DNA of 64,000 bases from Sinonovacula constricta (GCA_007844125.1 CM017567.1:38240835-38304834), one strand, 5' to 3'. Shown: positions 13,600 through 28,291, numbered from the stretch's first letter. Notes: generated from the letters alone by a model not told the origin. Program-made: numbers and translations.

Positions 13600-14480
13600 G
13601 ATCCTTTGATGTCTTTAAACTTGTTATTAGTTTAGTATTTTCTTTTCTTTTTAAATATTGCCTTCAGTACCCTTTACCCTTTACGCCATACCTAATAGCT
13701 TCCACTAGAGTACATCTCGTACTTAAGATCGTAGACCTTACTAAGTTCCTCCAGGTAAACGTATACTTTCTTATTTGTATTTACTTATTTGTGTTTACGG
13801 ATGCATTTCCAACAAATAAGTTATCTCTAGTGATCATATTTTTTTGCGAAAATCGGCTTATGCCTCTACATTACCAGTATAGTGTTCTGCCTATGTGCTC
13901 AAACTATTGCATAAAATTCTGGTTAGGATGTTAAACAATGAACGTGATTTAGCAATGATATATCCCTGTTTTTTTTCTACATCGTTTAATTTTCCTTTAT
14001 GCACATGCATACGAAAACTTTCACTCCATTTTTCTGGAAAATAGAAAATATTATTAAACAATTCATGAATGAAGTATATTAAATCAGGAGCCCCGTATTT
14101 GAAAAAAAAAAAACATTATCTATTATGTTAGGTCCAGCTGCTCGATTGTTCAGTAATTCTGTGCATGCTTTAAGTATTTCTGTTAGAGAAATGTCAATAT
14201 CTAATTCTGCAAAAAAAAATTTGAATTTCGTTATCCATATATCTCTTATTGAAATAAATGGTATCTTCATCAGGTTGAAAGTATTGTGAACTTGAATCGT
14301 TTATTGCCTTTCAATACGTGTAAAAATCTTTACTCCTTATGCCTGTGCTTTCATTCATAATTGTTGCGTTTACAGCATTTCCCAATACTCCTCTTCTTTC
14401 TTACTTCTCATTTGTTCTAATTTCTCGGTTTTCTTTTCGGTTAAATAGGTTCCATTTTTCTTATTGATACCTTGTACTCC
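13600..14480 (-). mobile_element. LINE reverse-transcriptase fragment, antisense, decayed
   Basis: On the minus strand a frame reads DISLTEILKACTELLNNRAAGPNIIDN, resembling the RT segment 'EI..AI..LKNNKAAGPDGI'. After a frame change there is 'YFPEKWSE' (compare 'P..W....I.P..K'), ending near 13850. Frameshifts and stops are frequent. Related to, but shorter than, the LINE at 40384-43256. Confidence 0.6.
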
Positions 14481-14578
14481 TGGCATTTGCCATCAAACCA
14501 TTAACATGTATACGTGTTTGGATGTTTTATTTGAAGAAGTTGATTTTGCTCACTTTTACGTGTATAGGTTTATTTAGG

Positions 14579-14790
14579 GGGCACCCGTGGCTTAGTGGTA
14601 GAGCCGTCGATGTGTAATTTCTCGAAGCAAAGCACTTAATGTGGGGAAGGTCTTTCAGCTGTCATGTGGTGCACCGGTGGTTCTACCCAGACATGTCTGA
14701 GGTCTTCCTCCACCACATAGCCGGTCGTCGCTATAATGTATCGACGAAACGGTCAGATAATGACCTGCCACAACAACACAACTGGCTTCG
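14579..14790 (+). mobile_element. tRNA-derived SINE family 2, sense copy with internal deletion
   Basis: It begins ggggcacccgtggcttagtgg (A box). It lacks the B-box stretch seen in the copy at 9059-9310, then matches it through 'cacttaatgtggggaagg' and 'ccggtggttctacccagaca'. Confidence 0.75.
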
Positions 14791-14887
14791 GATTAGAAAC
14801 TCATTGCTGCCACAGACAATATGGTATTGAATGCTGATACAATTACGACGGCTGTTTCTGCTGCTACTACTATAACTTCTTCTACTG

Positions 14888-14888
14888 T

Positions 14889-14956
<68 letters not shown>

Positions 14957-15101
14957 TTACTACTACTACTACTACTACTATTATTGAGACGACTACTACT
15001 ACCACTACTACTATCACTACTTCTACAACTAAGACTACTACTACTACTACTACTACTACTACCACTACTACTACTACTACTACTACTAATAGTAGTAGTA
15101 T
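14888..15101. repeat. (ACT)n trinucleotide microsatellite
   Basis: About 210 bp of mostly ACT units, with scattered ATT and ATC interruptions and ending in AGT units. The poly-Thr and poly-Val ORFs over it on both strands are repeat products. Confidence 0.95.
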
Positions 15102-16149
15102 TACTGTTGCTGCTAATCTTGATTTGCCATCAGCGGAATTAACATCCTACCTATTTAAAAAAATATATTTTAATAATTCTACTTGCTAGGAAAATAAATA
15201 AATGAACTATATTAAATAGGATTTTATCGAACCGCTTGTCTTGTAATTACCATATTTTTTGGTAAAAATTGTTTGTACTAGACAGACAGATTTAACAAAA
15301 GAAGACAACAGTATGTTTGTATGGTATGCAAAAATGCATAAAGCACTCAAGCATTTATGCATTTAAGTATAATCCAAGGTTACTATGTAAGTTAGTAAAT
15401 AATAAAAAGTATTACAATGCTTGAATGGCCACATGATTATAGATCTTGCATTTATTTACATGAATTAAACGTGTATATGGCAGTATGCGTTGCCAGTTAG
15501 TTTTAGTTCGTGAAATTGCTTCCTAGTTCTACTCAGATTCTGCTTCTGTTTATGATTGTTTAAAAAATAACGTATAAACGTATAAACGGGAGCATATGTG
15601 TGTATAATATTTAAAATACTACGCATAAACTTGGACCTTCTGGCGAGTATGCCTAAAAGAAGAAACTGAAGGTAAACGGGGACGCGTGTGTATGAAAAAT
15701 ATCATGTCCAATAGGTTTGTATATTGTAGACGGTACCAATGTGGTTAATTTGGGACATGAAGCGATTACTGCGAATTTCAGATATGTTATCTTTCAATGC
15801 CTGTAGACCCGGAATTCAGCAGTAGTATAACCAGGGACGTCCCCGGTTTGGTGGGTATCCCCGGTTGGTAGTATATATACATGTATATATATAGAGAGAG
15901 GGAGAAATATATATACAAATTTATATAGAAATATGTATAGAAAATTCGCTCGACATGAGCATGCGGTAATGTATGTTATAACCGATATTTATGTTATGGT
16001 GTACTTCTTAAGTGCGTTTCGAAATTTCTTGTATGTGTCCCTTTAAACGATAACAATATAACTCAGCAATTGCAAACTCTTCTTCATACAGTTTGAAAGA
16101 GCTTCATTATAATTGGGGCAAATATCCATTTGCTTAATTTCTTCTCCAG

Positions 16150-16430
16150 ATCAGAATAGATTACAGAATGTCCTGGGATATGTCTTATCACTATTGCAAC
16201 GCCTCCACCATATCAAGTGGCGACCTGATCGGAGAAGGAACTATTACCTGTTTCATTGGATGTTCTTTATCGACGCCACTTCTTGTGCATTGTACCGATT
16301 ACGATGAACGCTACTTGTGGATTTCGTCCGGTCGAAACAGCATTACCTTCACTCCAGATGCCAAGGAACTAACGTTTGGGTTTGCTCGCTATGTTGCCAT
16401 TAAAACACAACACCAAACAAACAGAAAATC
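16150..16430 (+). CDS. Receptor exon 2: N-terminal cysteine module, first part
   Basis: Codes residues 45-138: IRIDYRMSWDMSYHYCN, then GTITCFIGCS, HCTDYDERYLW, SGRNSITFTPDAKELTFGF. Acceptor is ttctccag|atc, phase 0. The donor was chosen at aaatc|gttaat (phase 2) because exon 3 needs two bases from here. An alternative phase-2 donor at ac|gtttgg (after 16374) would shorten the exon by 18 codons. The pattern 'YR.SW..Y.CN...G.I..C..GC...CTDY....W..G' is one I recall from uncharacterised invertebrate surface proteins. It has no assigned function that I know of. Confidence 0.8.
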
Positions 16431-18048
<1,618 letters not shown>

Positions 18049-18203
18049 CTTTGAACATTATGACTGGCACTATTGGACCATGAAAACCACTGCCAATCTC
18101 ACGCTAAGACCAGACACTAACCGGATAAACAGTTCCCCTACAGTGGATGGAATGCCATTTATGTATATACCGTACGGATGTCCGAACAATTTCACGCTTC
18201 CAG
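18049..18203 (+). CDS. Receptor exon 3: N-terminal module, 'R.DT..INSSP' segment
   Basis: Codes about residues 138-190, including FEHYDWHYWTMKTTANLTLR, PDTNRINSSP, YIPYGCPNNFTLP. Acceptor is tttactgcag|c; donor is ccag|gtaatt. One base completes the codon from exon 2 and one base is left over (phase 1). The 'L..R.DT.RINSSP' block followed by 'GC......P' is the hallmark by which I recognise this module in other invertebrate proteins. Confidence 0.88.
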
Positions 18204-18861
18204 GTAATTGTTAATTGCTAAGAAATCAGTTTCTCCCACGAATCAATTTCTCTAATTAACATAAACTGATTTTATGATCTCTCACTAAGCATACGCCCGT
18301 TTGATCTTTAAGCACCTCTAACAAAAGAAGCAATTATGCATCTGCTTAACTGAAATCAATGTTTAATCAGTTTAGATTAATGTTCGTATCGAGACTCTCA
18401 TTTAACACAAGGCTCAAGTTGTTTTATGACCACTACATGTACTGTCCTCTGTCAATGAACTAGGATCAAGCTTCTTTGTTGGCCTGTCTTGAATCCACGT
18501 TTTTCTTTTAGCACTTACCAAGAATCAAATGTATATTAGTTGTCTGTAAGAAGCAAGGGACTCAGGTCCCGTTATTGACTTCAGCGACATTAGCTCATCA
18601 CATAGGAAATGATACTTTCGTCAGTCACAAAACAAGAGACTTTATGGACTTACTTTGTTTTTCATGTAACTTTTTTCTTTCCTTAATCTAGACGTTTTGG
18701 TCAGGATAAGCTTACCCTGACATTAAGTTTCGGGAATATTGACACTATTTAAACAGGTAAGACGCTAACAGAAAAAGTTGAAGTATAGCTACCCATTTTC
18801 CGTCTGTTTAATAATTTATATCAGGTATATGTAGTATATGGACTGTTAATTTTCTAAACAG
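18204..18861. other. Intron 3
   Basis: AT-rich with no recognisable feature. Confidence 0.6.
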
Positions 18862-18950
18862 TATACGATGCGGATGGGGACATAATTCGATGCCGATTTG
18901 CGAATTTAAACGAATGTGGGTCTGATTGTAACTTATTTTCCGCAAACTTG
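18862..18950 (+). CDS. Receptor exon 4: N-terminal module, 'DADGD' segment
   Basis: Codes about residues 190-219: VYDADGDIIRCRF, NECGSDCNLFSANL. Acceptor is ctaaacag|ta (phase 1 in); donor is cttg|gtaaga (phase 0 out). 'P..D.DGD..RCR....EC...C' is the expected continuation of the module. Adjacent Cys residues probably form disulphides. Confidence 0.88.
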
Positions 18951-19028
18951 GTAAGATATATATATATATGTGTGTGTTTTTGTGTGTTAGTGAGTTTTTG
19001 TGTTGTGTGTGTGTGTGTGTGTGTATGT

Positions 19029-19062
<34 letters not shown>

Positions 19063-20609
19063 ATTTCAGTCTTTTCGATTGGAAACTTGCTCTTTGTTAT
19101 TTATAGAGTGTAAGACTATACCTTAAAAAGGAGATTGAATATTACAGAGCTGATAGCTCAAAAAATATGTTGAGATACATTAATGAGGTCTATGAGCATA
19201 GAATGGTCCAATGTAAACATAACAATGACATATATCTTTTGGATGCTCATTGCTGAAACTGCAGTGACTGCAGTTTCAATCTAAAACAATATAGTCCAAA
19301 CGATGACGTAATTTAACCTGACCTACCTGACACATCTCAAACAGTTGTGACGTCTACCTATATAACCCTCGTTTCATTTAAGATGAGTATTATAATTAAT
19401 GAGCCAGTTACCTGGAATATAAATTTTACCTAGACATAAGTGAGTGTGCAATACAGCAGCAAAAAAACTGAAAGGGCAAAGTCTATCCAACTTTATTTGT
19501 TTTATAATTGTACGAAGAACACTAATGATAAACATCTATAAAGAGGTTAACATTGATGTTATTGATTGCAGATTTCTTAAAATTTAATCTAACAACCTTG
19601 CCTGTATTCACATCTAGAACTGTACATGTAACTGATGTTTTCTTCGTCAAATACAGACCTTACATTCGGAAATGTATCGCCAGATATATCAATAAACATA
19701 AGACAGTTTTGTCTTAAAGATGAAGAAATTAAATAAGGAAATGAAATCGGATTAATTAACCCAACGTAAACATTTTTTTTTGTTCTCAATTTCAACAAAA
19801 TCTAATTGGATGAATTTACTTTATAGCTGTATTAATAGCAGACACGAAACGTCGTATTTATGCGGCAGCTATTAAAAAGGACACAGTACGGACAGTCACT
19901 CTCCTTGATAATATACAACAGATAAGTGTTAACAGTGGACTGGTTTGGAGTTTATTCCAATTTTATGTAAATCAAATTATTATTACTGCACCTTCATTTA
20001 CAGTTAATAATAATCCAAATCTGTGCATTATAAATGCCAGAAAAATATTTTAATTGCCCTCTTTTATAAAATTTCTTGTGTGAAGTAATGCATTCTAATT
20101 GCAAGGAGCTTGCCAAAATAATCAAAATAACGTGTTTCAAAACTAATCAAATACATATACCTATGTTTATAATTGGTTTAAGACCAGTTGTACATATAAA
20201 ACCAATTTATAAGCAATATCAAAGCCACACATAGCAAGATCATATTATTTCTTGCCATATTTTGCAGTGGAAAAATAGTAATTATTATTGAACGATATAT
20301 TTTCGTAAATAAAGAGGTTGTGCTTCTTTGGTCCCACATACACTGTCCCATTAACCCCATGACCTTTTAAAGCTGTGATTGATACGTGTTCTCAGACATC
20401 ATAATTCAAATGTAAGATGTATAAACAAATGTTACCGTTACTAAATTTCTAGACGGCAAACGTGTACGCAGACAACTCTGATTTGCCATCATGATGCAAT
20501 ATTTGTAATGAAATGGTCAATCTAAGTATATAATGATAATAATGGCCACCATGCTATTGATAGTTAGACTACTGATTATAATGATAATACAGATGATCAC
20601 TTAATGCAG
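18951..20609. other. Intron 4 with (TA)/(GT) microsatellite at its start
   Basis: The donor is followed by TA and then an interrupted GT repeat (18956-19062). A 23-bp near-perfect palindrome lies at 19255-19277. There is no coding signal; short minus-strand ORFs near 19589 and 20178 have no domain. Confidence 0.65.
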
Positions 20610-20878
20610 ACTGACTGTGTTCTACAATTCGTGTACAATGGAACTAGTCTGTATTCGTGGTATACTGTGGCTGTTCAGATCGAGGACTTCCTGTCTAACA
20701 GCTCCACCACGCCGCTGAGCAGCGTGTCCATGCAGTTTTCTGTATATCACTACTCGGATCACTCGTGCGATAACCGACCAGCGTTTGTTCCACCCACTCC
20801 GGCAGCTAACACGTGTTTTCCTATTACTGCTGACGAGACTTTTAATTTTACAGTCAAAGCCTGGAAAGCAAACGCAAG
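20610..20878 (+). CDS. Receptor exon 5: N-terminal module, 'WY.VA.QIEDF' segment
   Basis: Codes about residues 220-309: TDCVLQFVYNG, SWYTVAVQIEDFLSNSSTTP, LSSVSMQF, CDNRPAFVPPTPAANTCF, TFNFTVKA. Acceptor is taatgcag|act (phase 0); donor is gcaag|gtaggt (phase 2). The upstream in-frame ATG (20604) is intronic. 'WY.VA.QIEDF....TPLSS....F' strongly matches my memory of this module. Several N-glycosylation sequons (NGT, NSS, NFT) suit an extracellular position. Confidence 0.92.
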
Positions 20879-21403
<525 letters not shown>

Positions 21404-21541
21404 CATCCATACAATTGAAACCGTGAGCAATGGACCAACTTCACAATTATCCTCCAGCGGAAGGCTCGATGTTAACTGGACGCCCACCAGTAGGGATGCC
21501 GGAAATCGCGTATTTTGTTTCGTCGCTATTGATATTTACGG
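21404..21541 (+). CDS. Receptor exon 6: N-terminal module continuation
   Basis: Codes about residues 309-355: [42 protein letters not shown]. Acceptor is tttatggcag|c (phase 2 in); donor is acgg|gtaaaa (phase 2 out). '...V.WTP...DAG..VFC..A.D' fits the same module family. It continues in exon 7. Confidence 0.9.
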
Positions 21542-22539
21542 GTAAAAAGCAATCGTAACACGTTACACAATTAGCACATACTAACAAGTCTGCTTAACAC
21601 GTTACGATTCGGCTATGTATCATTCCTAACCCATATATACATATGTAGTAATTCCGACATTCTATTCCAAGCTCACCACAATGTAGAAAAGAACTCGACT
21701 TCATCCAGGAAATAGACACATGCAAGGAACCGATAGACCTCGAGCAACACATCATTGTTATTAAACATATATAATGAGTTAATTATGACACGATGTATGG
21801 CTTAAGTTGCGCATAAGGAATATGCATGCAGTCACAATTCGAGTTTACACTAGAAAATATAAATGTAATCAAGACATCTTCCTCTTCATTTGAATTTGGT
21901 TGAGCAAATTCAACATGGCCCTAATATGGAATATAAAGTCTGTTAATATATTTTATAGAATAATTTATTAAGGTGACTCTTGCGCATCATGCGCATATGG
22001 CATCAAATATCAATTCGACAAATTAAAGATGATATCCGTGATGAAAGACCTTATGGTAAATGGTTGTGGTTCTGTTGTTGTTGTTGTTGTTGTTTTGATT
22101 GTTTTGTTTTTCAAGAGTATTGGGTGGGGGTACTGCACACTGACACTTAATAGGTCATACGTCGCCGAGTACGATGACGTTTAACGTTTATAGGCTATAA
22201 ACATGTTGCAATTAAAATATGTGAGTATCAATATAAAAACGCCACAAAAATATGACTTTTTATTTAATACAGATTAGTATAATAATCAGTTTTTAAATAT
22301 CACAACGTTATCATAATAATCAATTTGAAATTGATAACAATAGCATAATTAATACACTTTTAGAAATTTAATGCTTTTTAAGAACAAGAATCTGGTTCAG
22401 TACGCAAACAAGCTAAGCTTTTAAAATACTTAGAACGAATATATTTCTTTTTTGTCATTTTAATTTAATAAACTATGGTTAACCATAAGTGTGTTTTTGG
22501 CAAGAAAGGCATTCAGGTTGATTTTTTAAAAGATATAAT

Positions 22540-24450
22540 TAAGTTAATCTAGTTTGCCCAATGCGACAGCTTGTACGAGGTTTCTCTTCCCGTTTATTAT
22601 CTCTGCAAATAGAGATACTCGTACCGACCTTAGGTTTAATAACGTGTAATTTGATGTAAATAGTATCGTCCCAACTTGTTTGCCATTGCGTTAAAATATA
22701 TAGATTGACATGTGGTTTAAAATCAGTGTGTAGGATTCAAAGACCTGTCTCCGTAAGGACTGATTCAAATTCTTATCTGCATCATCGTTCCCCCCGATTC
22801 CTACACGACTAGCTACCCAACCGAAAGCAATACTATTATTTAGAGAAAGTTCATTAAGTTTCAAACATAGTTTACGAATGGGTGGTTAGACAAATCGAGA
22901 TGTTAAGTGTACTGTAAAACAGACAATGTGTCAGTAAACACTACTAATTTATAACCATGATACTCTGAAATGAAACCACGAAAAAGGCTGAATTTCGGCT
23001 GTAAAAATGGACGCGTCGGGGTGTATTTCTTGCTTTATACAATGAATTCTACTTTTAGAAGCACAGCAGACCTATGAATCTGCCTTTGAGCCTTCAGTAT
23101 ATATTTCGAGGTAGTTAGAGGATTTGTGTTGCGCAATTCGATTAAGGTTGAGCCCAGTACGAGACGGTCTGTTTTGACGTATTATTGGTACAAACAGTTA
23201 AATCAACAGCGGGAGTTTAAAACTGCCATGTTGGGAACTCAAATACATTATTTGTCATTAGTTGGGTTAAATTTAGATTTGATGATTATATGCTTCCAAT
23301 TATCCGTAAACAAAAAGTCTGGATTGACTTTGGCTCACGCTCCCATACGTGTTCATATGGAGGATTGAGCATTACTTTCTCAATTAACAGAAGCGCAGTT
23401 GTCTCTCGTCTGAGGTATAATAACGGATCATTCCCCGGATAGGCTCACTTCAGGGCTCGAAGGGCCAGTTGGAGTCCCTGATTGTGGACAACATATAACA
23501 ACAGGAAATATGATCTCCTGGCAGAGCATAAAAGTCCTGGCATAATTTAATTTTGATCTTACTAGTGATCTATAATGTTATCATAACTCTTTTCTATCAG
23601 CTCACCAGTTGGTATGGCATAAACAATTAAACAGGTTAGGAGGTGTATGACAGTTAGTTGTCACATATTTGATATGAGGTGTAAAAGATAATTTGCTGTC
23701 AAATATGACACCAGGACATTTAGTTTTCTTGACGACAGGAATACAAATTTATATTATATTATAATTCAGGGTTGTTGTGCTTTTCCTTCTGACAGACATG
23801 ATTGGAGTTGGTTTTGGTGGGTAAAAGTTTAAAACCATTGTTGTTACTTCTAGTATGTTACTTTTTGAGGCGCTGTTGTAATTGACTTTCTGTCGTGTTC
23901 ATATTTTTAATGCAATTAAGGAAATTGTCCACATACAGCTTACAGTCTACTCCATTATTCAAAGTTTTTTTATAATGTTATTTATTTTGATGTTATAGAG
24001 AGTAACGGACGATATATTGAAATGATTGACACATTGTTATTGAATATGAACAGAAGACAACGTACTCTTAATTTTTGCTTAAGCATTATGTCAGATAGAA
24101 AATCATTTATAAATATAATTTAACGTCCCCTAAGACCAACGTCACCTGAATCTTTTAAAAGTGCATGCTTTAGGTAGTGCCATATGCCTGTTCAATATCA
24201 AAGAACACAGCGATAAGGTTATTTTATTGATAAAGTCATATCGCATAAAAAAATCAAACAAGATGATCGATGATAGCGTGTACTATGTTGGTTTCTGCAT
24301 CATCTTTGACAGTCGGTAGGTAAATTAATTTATTCAATGTCTATTACGTATGATCCGTTCTAAAGGTTTACAAATACAACTTGTCACAGCAATTGTCTGT
24401 AATTTAATGACACGTTGGATCATTTCCTTGTTTGTATGATTGTTTTTGGG
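22540..24450 (-). mobile_element. Decayed LINE with reverse transcriptase and RNase H, antisense
   Basis: Minus-strand fragments in order: an RT catalytic-like block FDIEQAYGTT (about 24190-24235; compare 'D..KAYD'), DFLSDIMLKQKLRVR, an RT thumb with NGFKLLPTKT and CPGVIFDSKLSFTPHIKY (about 23690-23840), then RNase H with IYTEGSK, ASIFTAE and DTLSVLQ (about 22900-23120) and GIGGNDDADKNLNQSLR (about 22740-22800; compare 'GI.GNE.AD'). RT followed by RNase H places it among LINEs of the I-like type. Stops and frameshifts are frequent, so it is dead. Confidence 0.75.
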
Positions 24451-24607
24451 GGCTTATCGTCCCAACAACAGTATTTCAGTAATGTAGAGACCGTGTCTAC
24501 TTGAAGCAGATGCAGTGCTGCCTTCACTGTGTATAGCATGTCGTGAACATCTGTCATGATAGCACACAAAGTCACAAAATCCGGACACCAACTATGAGAG
24601 ATTCATA

Positions 24608-24632
24608 GATAAACAGATAGATAGACAGATAA

Positions 24633-24663
<31 letters not shown>

Positions 24664-24672
24664 GATAGATAT

Positions 24673-24762
<90 letters not shown>
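24608..24762. repeat. (GATA)n microsatellite
   Basis: About 155 bp of GATA with a few variants. The minus-strand Tyr-Leu-Ser-Ile ORFs are repeat products. Confidence 0.95.
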
Positions 24763-24764
<2 letters not shown>

Positions 24765-25050
24765 ATCCAACTTCCCAACACTTCAACACAGTATAACACA
24801 GTATGTAGTATTCGTAGTTTTCGCTACCAAGACTAACCAACCGCGAATTGAAAAAATAAGGAATGAGTTTAAACCCATCAATAGCTTAGGCAAATTTGAA
24901 AACTTTTAATTGCGGTAGGGTTACGGGTTAGACCTCCCAAAGTGGACAAATTGACTGGATGACTATGGGCAATTTCTGCTTTGTAGAGGTCAATTAAAAC
25001 ACAATTGTCACGGCTATTGAAAATAACAACGTCAGTCTGTAACTGCACTA

Positions 25051-25191
25051 ATGATTCGCGTACGGATGCAAAATGGTGTAATGAGCATCGTTCTGGTATA
25101 CGTCGCGGTCAAGTCAATAGGATCTACTAATCAATATAATATCTGTGTTACCAATTTCCCATGGAAAGGAATCGAAGCAAAACTTTGGCAA
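25051..25191 (+). other. Signal-peptide-like exon candidate inside intron 6
   Basis: An ATG at 25051 (and at 25066) opens a frame reading QNGVMSIVLVYVAVKSIGS, then NICVTNFPW and EAKLWQ, ending at a strong donor caa|gtaaga in phase 0. The hydrophobic stretch looks like a signal peptide. It is out of phase with exon 7 but could splice to exon 9 (phase 0, 28292). That would give a short receptor lacking the N-terminal cysteine module. It could also be the leftover first exon of a neighbouring paralogue, or chance. Confidence 0.35.
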
Positions 25192-26265
25192 GTAAGAACA
25201 ACCGTTGTGTTCGTTGCATTTTGTAGAAGAATGTTTATGTTCAAACCAATTTAAGTGTTACCCCGAACAAAAACTAAACATGACGAATACGCACTTTTCA
25301 ACTTCCCAAGCAAGGCATTCCTAAGACGTGGTGATAAAAAACGGAGTGGCCTGAAAAACATGCACCAAGCTAGAAGTATAGTTTAATTTAAAATTATTTT
25401 ATTTCTGCGAAATAGTGGGCTAGTTTTACTGTATTATTTTAAACAAGACAGATGCATCCTGTCCCTGTGTAAACAAATATCGACAAAACCAGAGTCACCT
25501 GGTTTCTGTAGTTCGTTGTCAATTGCCAATTATTATTTCATCAATCAACTATTTATTATATCGATGTTCAAACTTGATTAGACACTTAAGAAACTCAAAT
25601 TTAGGTTGTCCATAAATACTGCTAGACTCAAAATTACATTTGTAAGTCATTAGGTTTTAAGGGACATCTTTAGGTTTAGATTCTACGTATACAGCTTCAG
25701 TATAATGCATTACTATTGGCTTAAAAATTGTATGTAAAGAAAAAAGACAGATCATTATAACCGAGTGCTTTGGAAATAAACCAGTAATAACGTGTCCGTG
25801 GTTATTTTGTCTTTGCTGGTAAAATAAGCATCAAAGCTTTTCCAAACAATTCCCAAATACCAGTTAATATATCCATTATTATATGTGCATGGTTATAATT
25901 CTGCCAATTAAGCCAGATGCATCAGCTCACTTCATGGATTCCCTTCCTCCTCTCCACTGCCCATAAATGTCATGACAGATAAGATGCAATAATAGATGAG
26001 TCTTAACGAATTATTAAAAGGAAATAATAATAAAAGTCTTGATTTGTTACGTATACGCATATTGTGACATAATAATTATTTTTTTCATACACCTGCATGA
26101 CTTTATTCGCGCAATAAATTGTCTTTATTATCCACAGTTTAAGACAAAAACAAAACAACAAAAAAGGTATAAAAATACATTATTACTAGTAGAAAAATGA
26201 GTAGCTATTATTGCTTTTGTCTCACAACATACACAATGTGATATGATAATATTTTAAGAATATAT

Positions 26266-26480
26266 ATGCCAACATATGAACAGGCACAGGATAACGGTAT
26301 TCGCAGTCAATCCAATTGTAAAAGTAAAAACAAGTCTGTGATTAGTCATTTAACAAAAAGAGCTAGCCTGACAGTTTCCGCCTTGGAACGGTCAGTCGAA
26401 AATATGGACCGACTGGGGAGCTTAAACAGAGCTCTAACCGCGCACAGCCTGATGTATTTCTCAAGAAAACCGATCCATTT
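26266..26480 (+). repeat. Dispersed repeat R1, copy 2
   Basis: It has 'gccttggaacggtcagtcga' and 'gaccgactggggagcttaaac' as in the other three copies. The left part is more diverged. The 80-codon ORF here is translated repeat and not a gene. Confidence 0.7.
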
Positions 26481-27202
26481 GAATAAATGCCAAGCGTTGA
26501 TATTGTAATTGGTAAGTTATGACGCAAGTAGGTACGTCATTGAAGAATATTGCCCACATAGTGTTTAAAAGAGTGATAGCTAATTATTTCGATTAGAAGA
26601 ACAACATAAATCTTCGACAGTAAATAGTTTAAGCCGTTGTTGTTACATTCAACACGCACTCGCTGTGTGGATAATGTGACACGTGACCAAGGGCAAATAT
26701 TCATGCCAGCTTAAAAACAGACTGTCATTTTTGTAGCACATTCTATATAATGTTATTATGGTAATTAACCAGTAAAATGTTGTCACAATATGTTTCATAA
26801 CTAGTTAACCAAACGGAAACAAAAACGCCGATCTAAATAAGTGTTGACCTATAAAGCTTGTCTACAACCGTGTAGTGTACACATTAAAAACGAAATTGAA
26901 CGAAGCCCTGCTAGACTGTGATGACATTGTTCTGGGCATTAGAAGGAAATATTTGTGTTTCAGCATTGCATTAAAAACAATAATACGCATTTAGAGAAAT
27001 CAAGCTTTTGAGAGTACTGCTGTGAATTTCTTTAACACTTGTGCTACGGTATTATACATATCATATAAAGATTGTTTGTTGTTGACACTTAAAATAAAAA
27101 AAAAAACATATGTAAATTAGTAAGAGAACTACTGAGCAAGTTTGTATCTGTTATCTTAACATTATATTGAGTAAATTGAGTAAGTGTCTGATTGTTTTAC
27201 AG

Positions 27203-27243
27203 CTGGAACAGCGAATATCGATGCGTGCACCTGTTTGTTGAAG
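27203..27243 (+). CDS. Receptor exon 7: micro-exon closing the N-terminal module
   Basis: A 41-bp exon coding WNSEYRCVHLFVE plus split codons. Acceptor is gttttacag|c (phase 2 in) and donor is gaag|gtaggt (phase 1 out). It continues CFVAIDIYG of exon 6 as 'A.D..G..SE.RC..L', which I expect at this point in the module. Both phases fit its neighbours exactly, supporting a real micro-exon. Confidence 0.85.
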
Positions 27244-28057
27244 GTAGGTCGCTAACATTTTAATATTATACATAGATGCATAAAATAGTCTCCAAATGAC
27301 AGTATAGTTAATGAGTAACGTAGTGTTTATTGTCTTGAACGTGACCCTTTATACCTACACAGCTTGAGGAATTTGAATGAGCCAATATAATGTATACTAA
27401 TTATATAGTCAAATTGCATAGAAACATATACTTAAGTTTACTTTAATTTGTTTGTTTTAGTTCCTTAAATTGTATTGTAACAAATTATGTCTTTTTAAAC
27501 TTCGATATGATACATTTTACTTAGTTTATCATGTGTATTGCAACAAGATCCGATCTCGTGGGTTAAATAATTTTAATTCTACACGATTTAACCAATTATG
27601 GATAAAGTCGTGTTAGTTTAACGATTGTAACTTTTAGGTAGTGTCGAGCTCGAGCTTTAAGAAATATGATTCTCACATATGCATTTTCTGCCGTATGTAT
27701 GCATCTTGACAAATCATGCGATTTTGTTACAATAGCTAAAGCTTGATAACTAGAGATTATGCCTTTTAAAATCGCAGCATGTCTACGATGCCGTCATGAT
27801 TATTGTAGAGTGGCCACAAGTGTCGCAAAGATCCTTCACTTCATTTCTTCTCACTCAGAGTCTTTACTCGTAGAGATTGCCAAATGTTTTGCGACTGACC
27901 GCAAACATTTAAAATTTAATTAAAGTGTACATAGATAATTTGCAGCAAAAGTATAGTTTGGTGTAGATTTTTTAATTGGTCAGAAGAATGGTGTTTTTTT
28001 TTAGAAAATTAAGAAATACTCATGCGCAGTGTTTGTTTCTGTTTCATACGATAAAAG

Positions 28058-28134
28058 CAAAACCAAAACTTGTGGATATCAGGAAGACGGAGAATGACAG
28101 CTTCAGTGCATGGCAACTGATATATGATAAAGCG
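28058..28134 (+). CDS. Receptor exon 8: start of Ig-like module
   Basis: Codes about residues 369-394: AKPKLVDIRKTEND, SFSAWQLIYDKA. Acceptor is gataaaag|ca (phase 1 in; weak pyrimidine tract) and donor is gcg|gtaata (phase 0 out). It joins IHRPSTSAF of exon 9 to give 'W.L.YD....RPSTSA', typical of the Ig-like segment that follows the cysteine module in related proteins. Confidence 0.82.
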
Positions 28135-28291
28135 GTAATATATTCTTTCCTATTTTCATTTCTGTTTATATTTTACACTTTTGACTTTATTGCAACGATT
28201 GTATACCCCCAACAGAGCATTATCTTCTGGTCCTGTTAAGGAATACAGACGAAATGTATGGCAACTGGAATTATGTTATTTGTTTTTAAAG

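Larger units (their letters stand above)
7013..16149. other. Intron 1 (9.1 kb)
   Basis: It links exon 1 (donor gtaagc) to exon 2 (acceptor ttctccag). It holds two SINEs, a LINE fragment, AT and ACT microsatellites and a degenerate tandem repeat, all listed separately. The remainder is AT-rich with no coding signal that I can see. Confidence 0.75.
21542..27202. other. Intron 6 (5.7 kb)
   Basis: It carries an antisense LINE (22540-24450), a GATA array, a stray signal-peptide-like exon (25051-25191) and repeat R1 copy 2, each listed separately. The rest is AT-rich with no coding signal. Confidence 0.75.

Noticed and set aside
14793..15189. Poly-Thr and poly-Val proteins
   Set aside because: They come entirely from the (ACT)n microsatellite.
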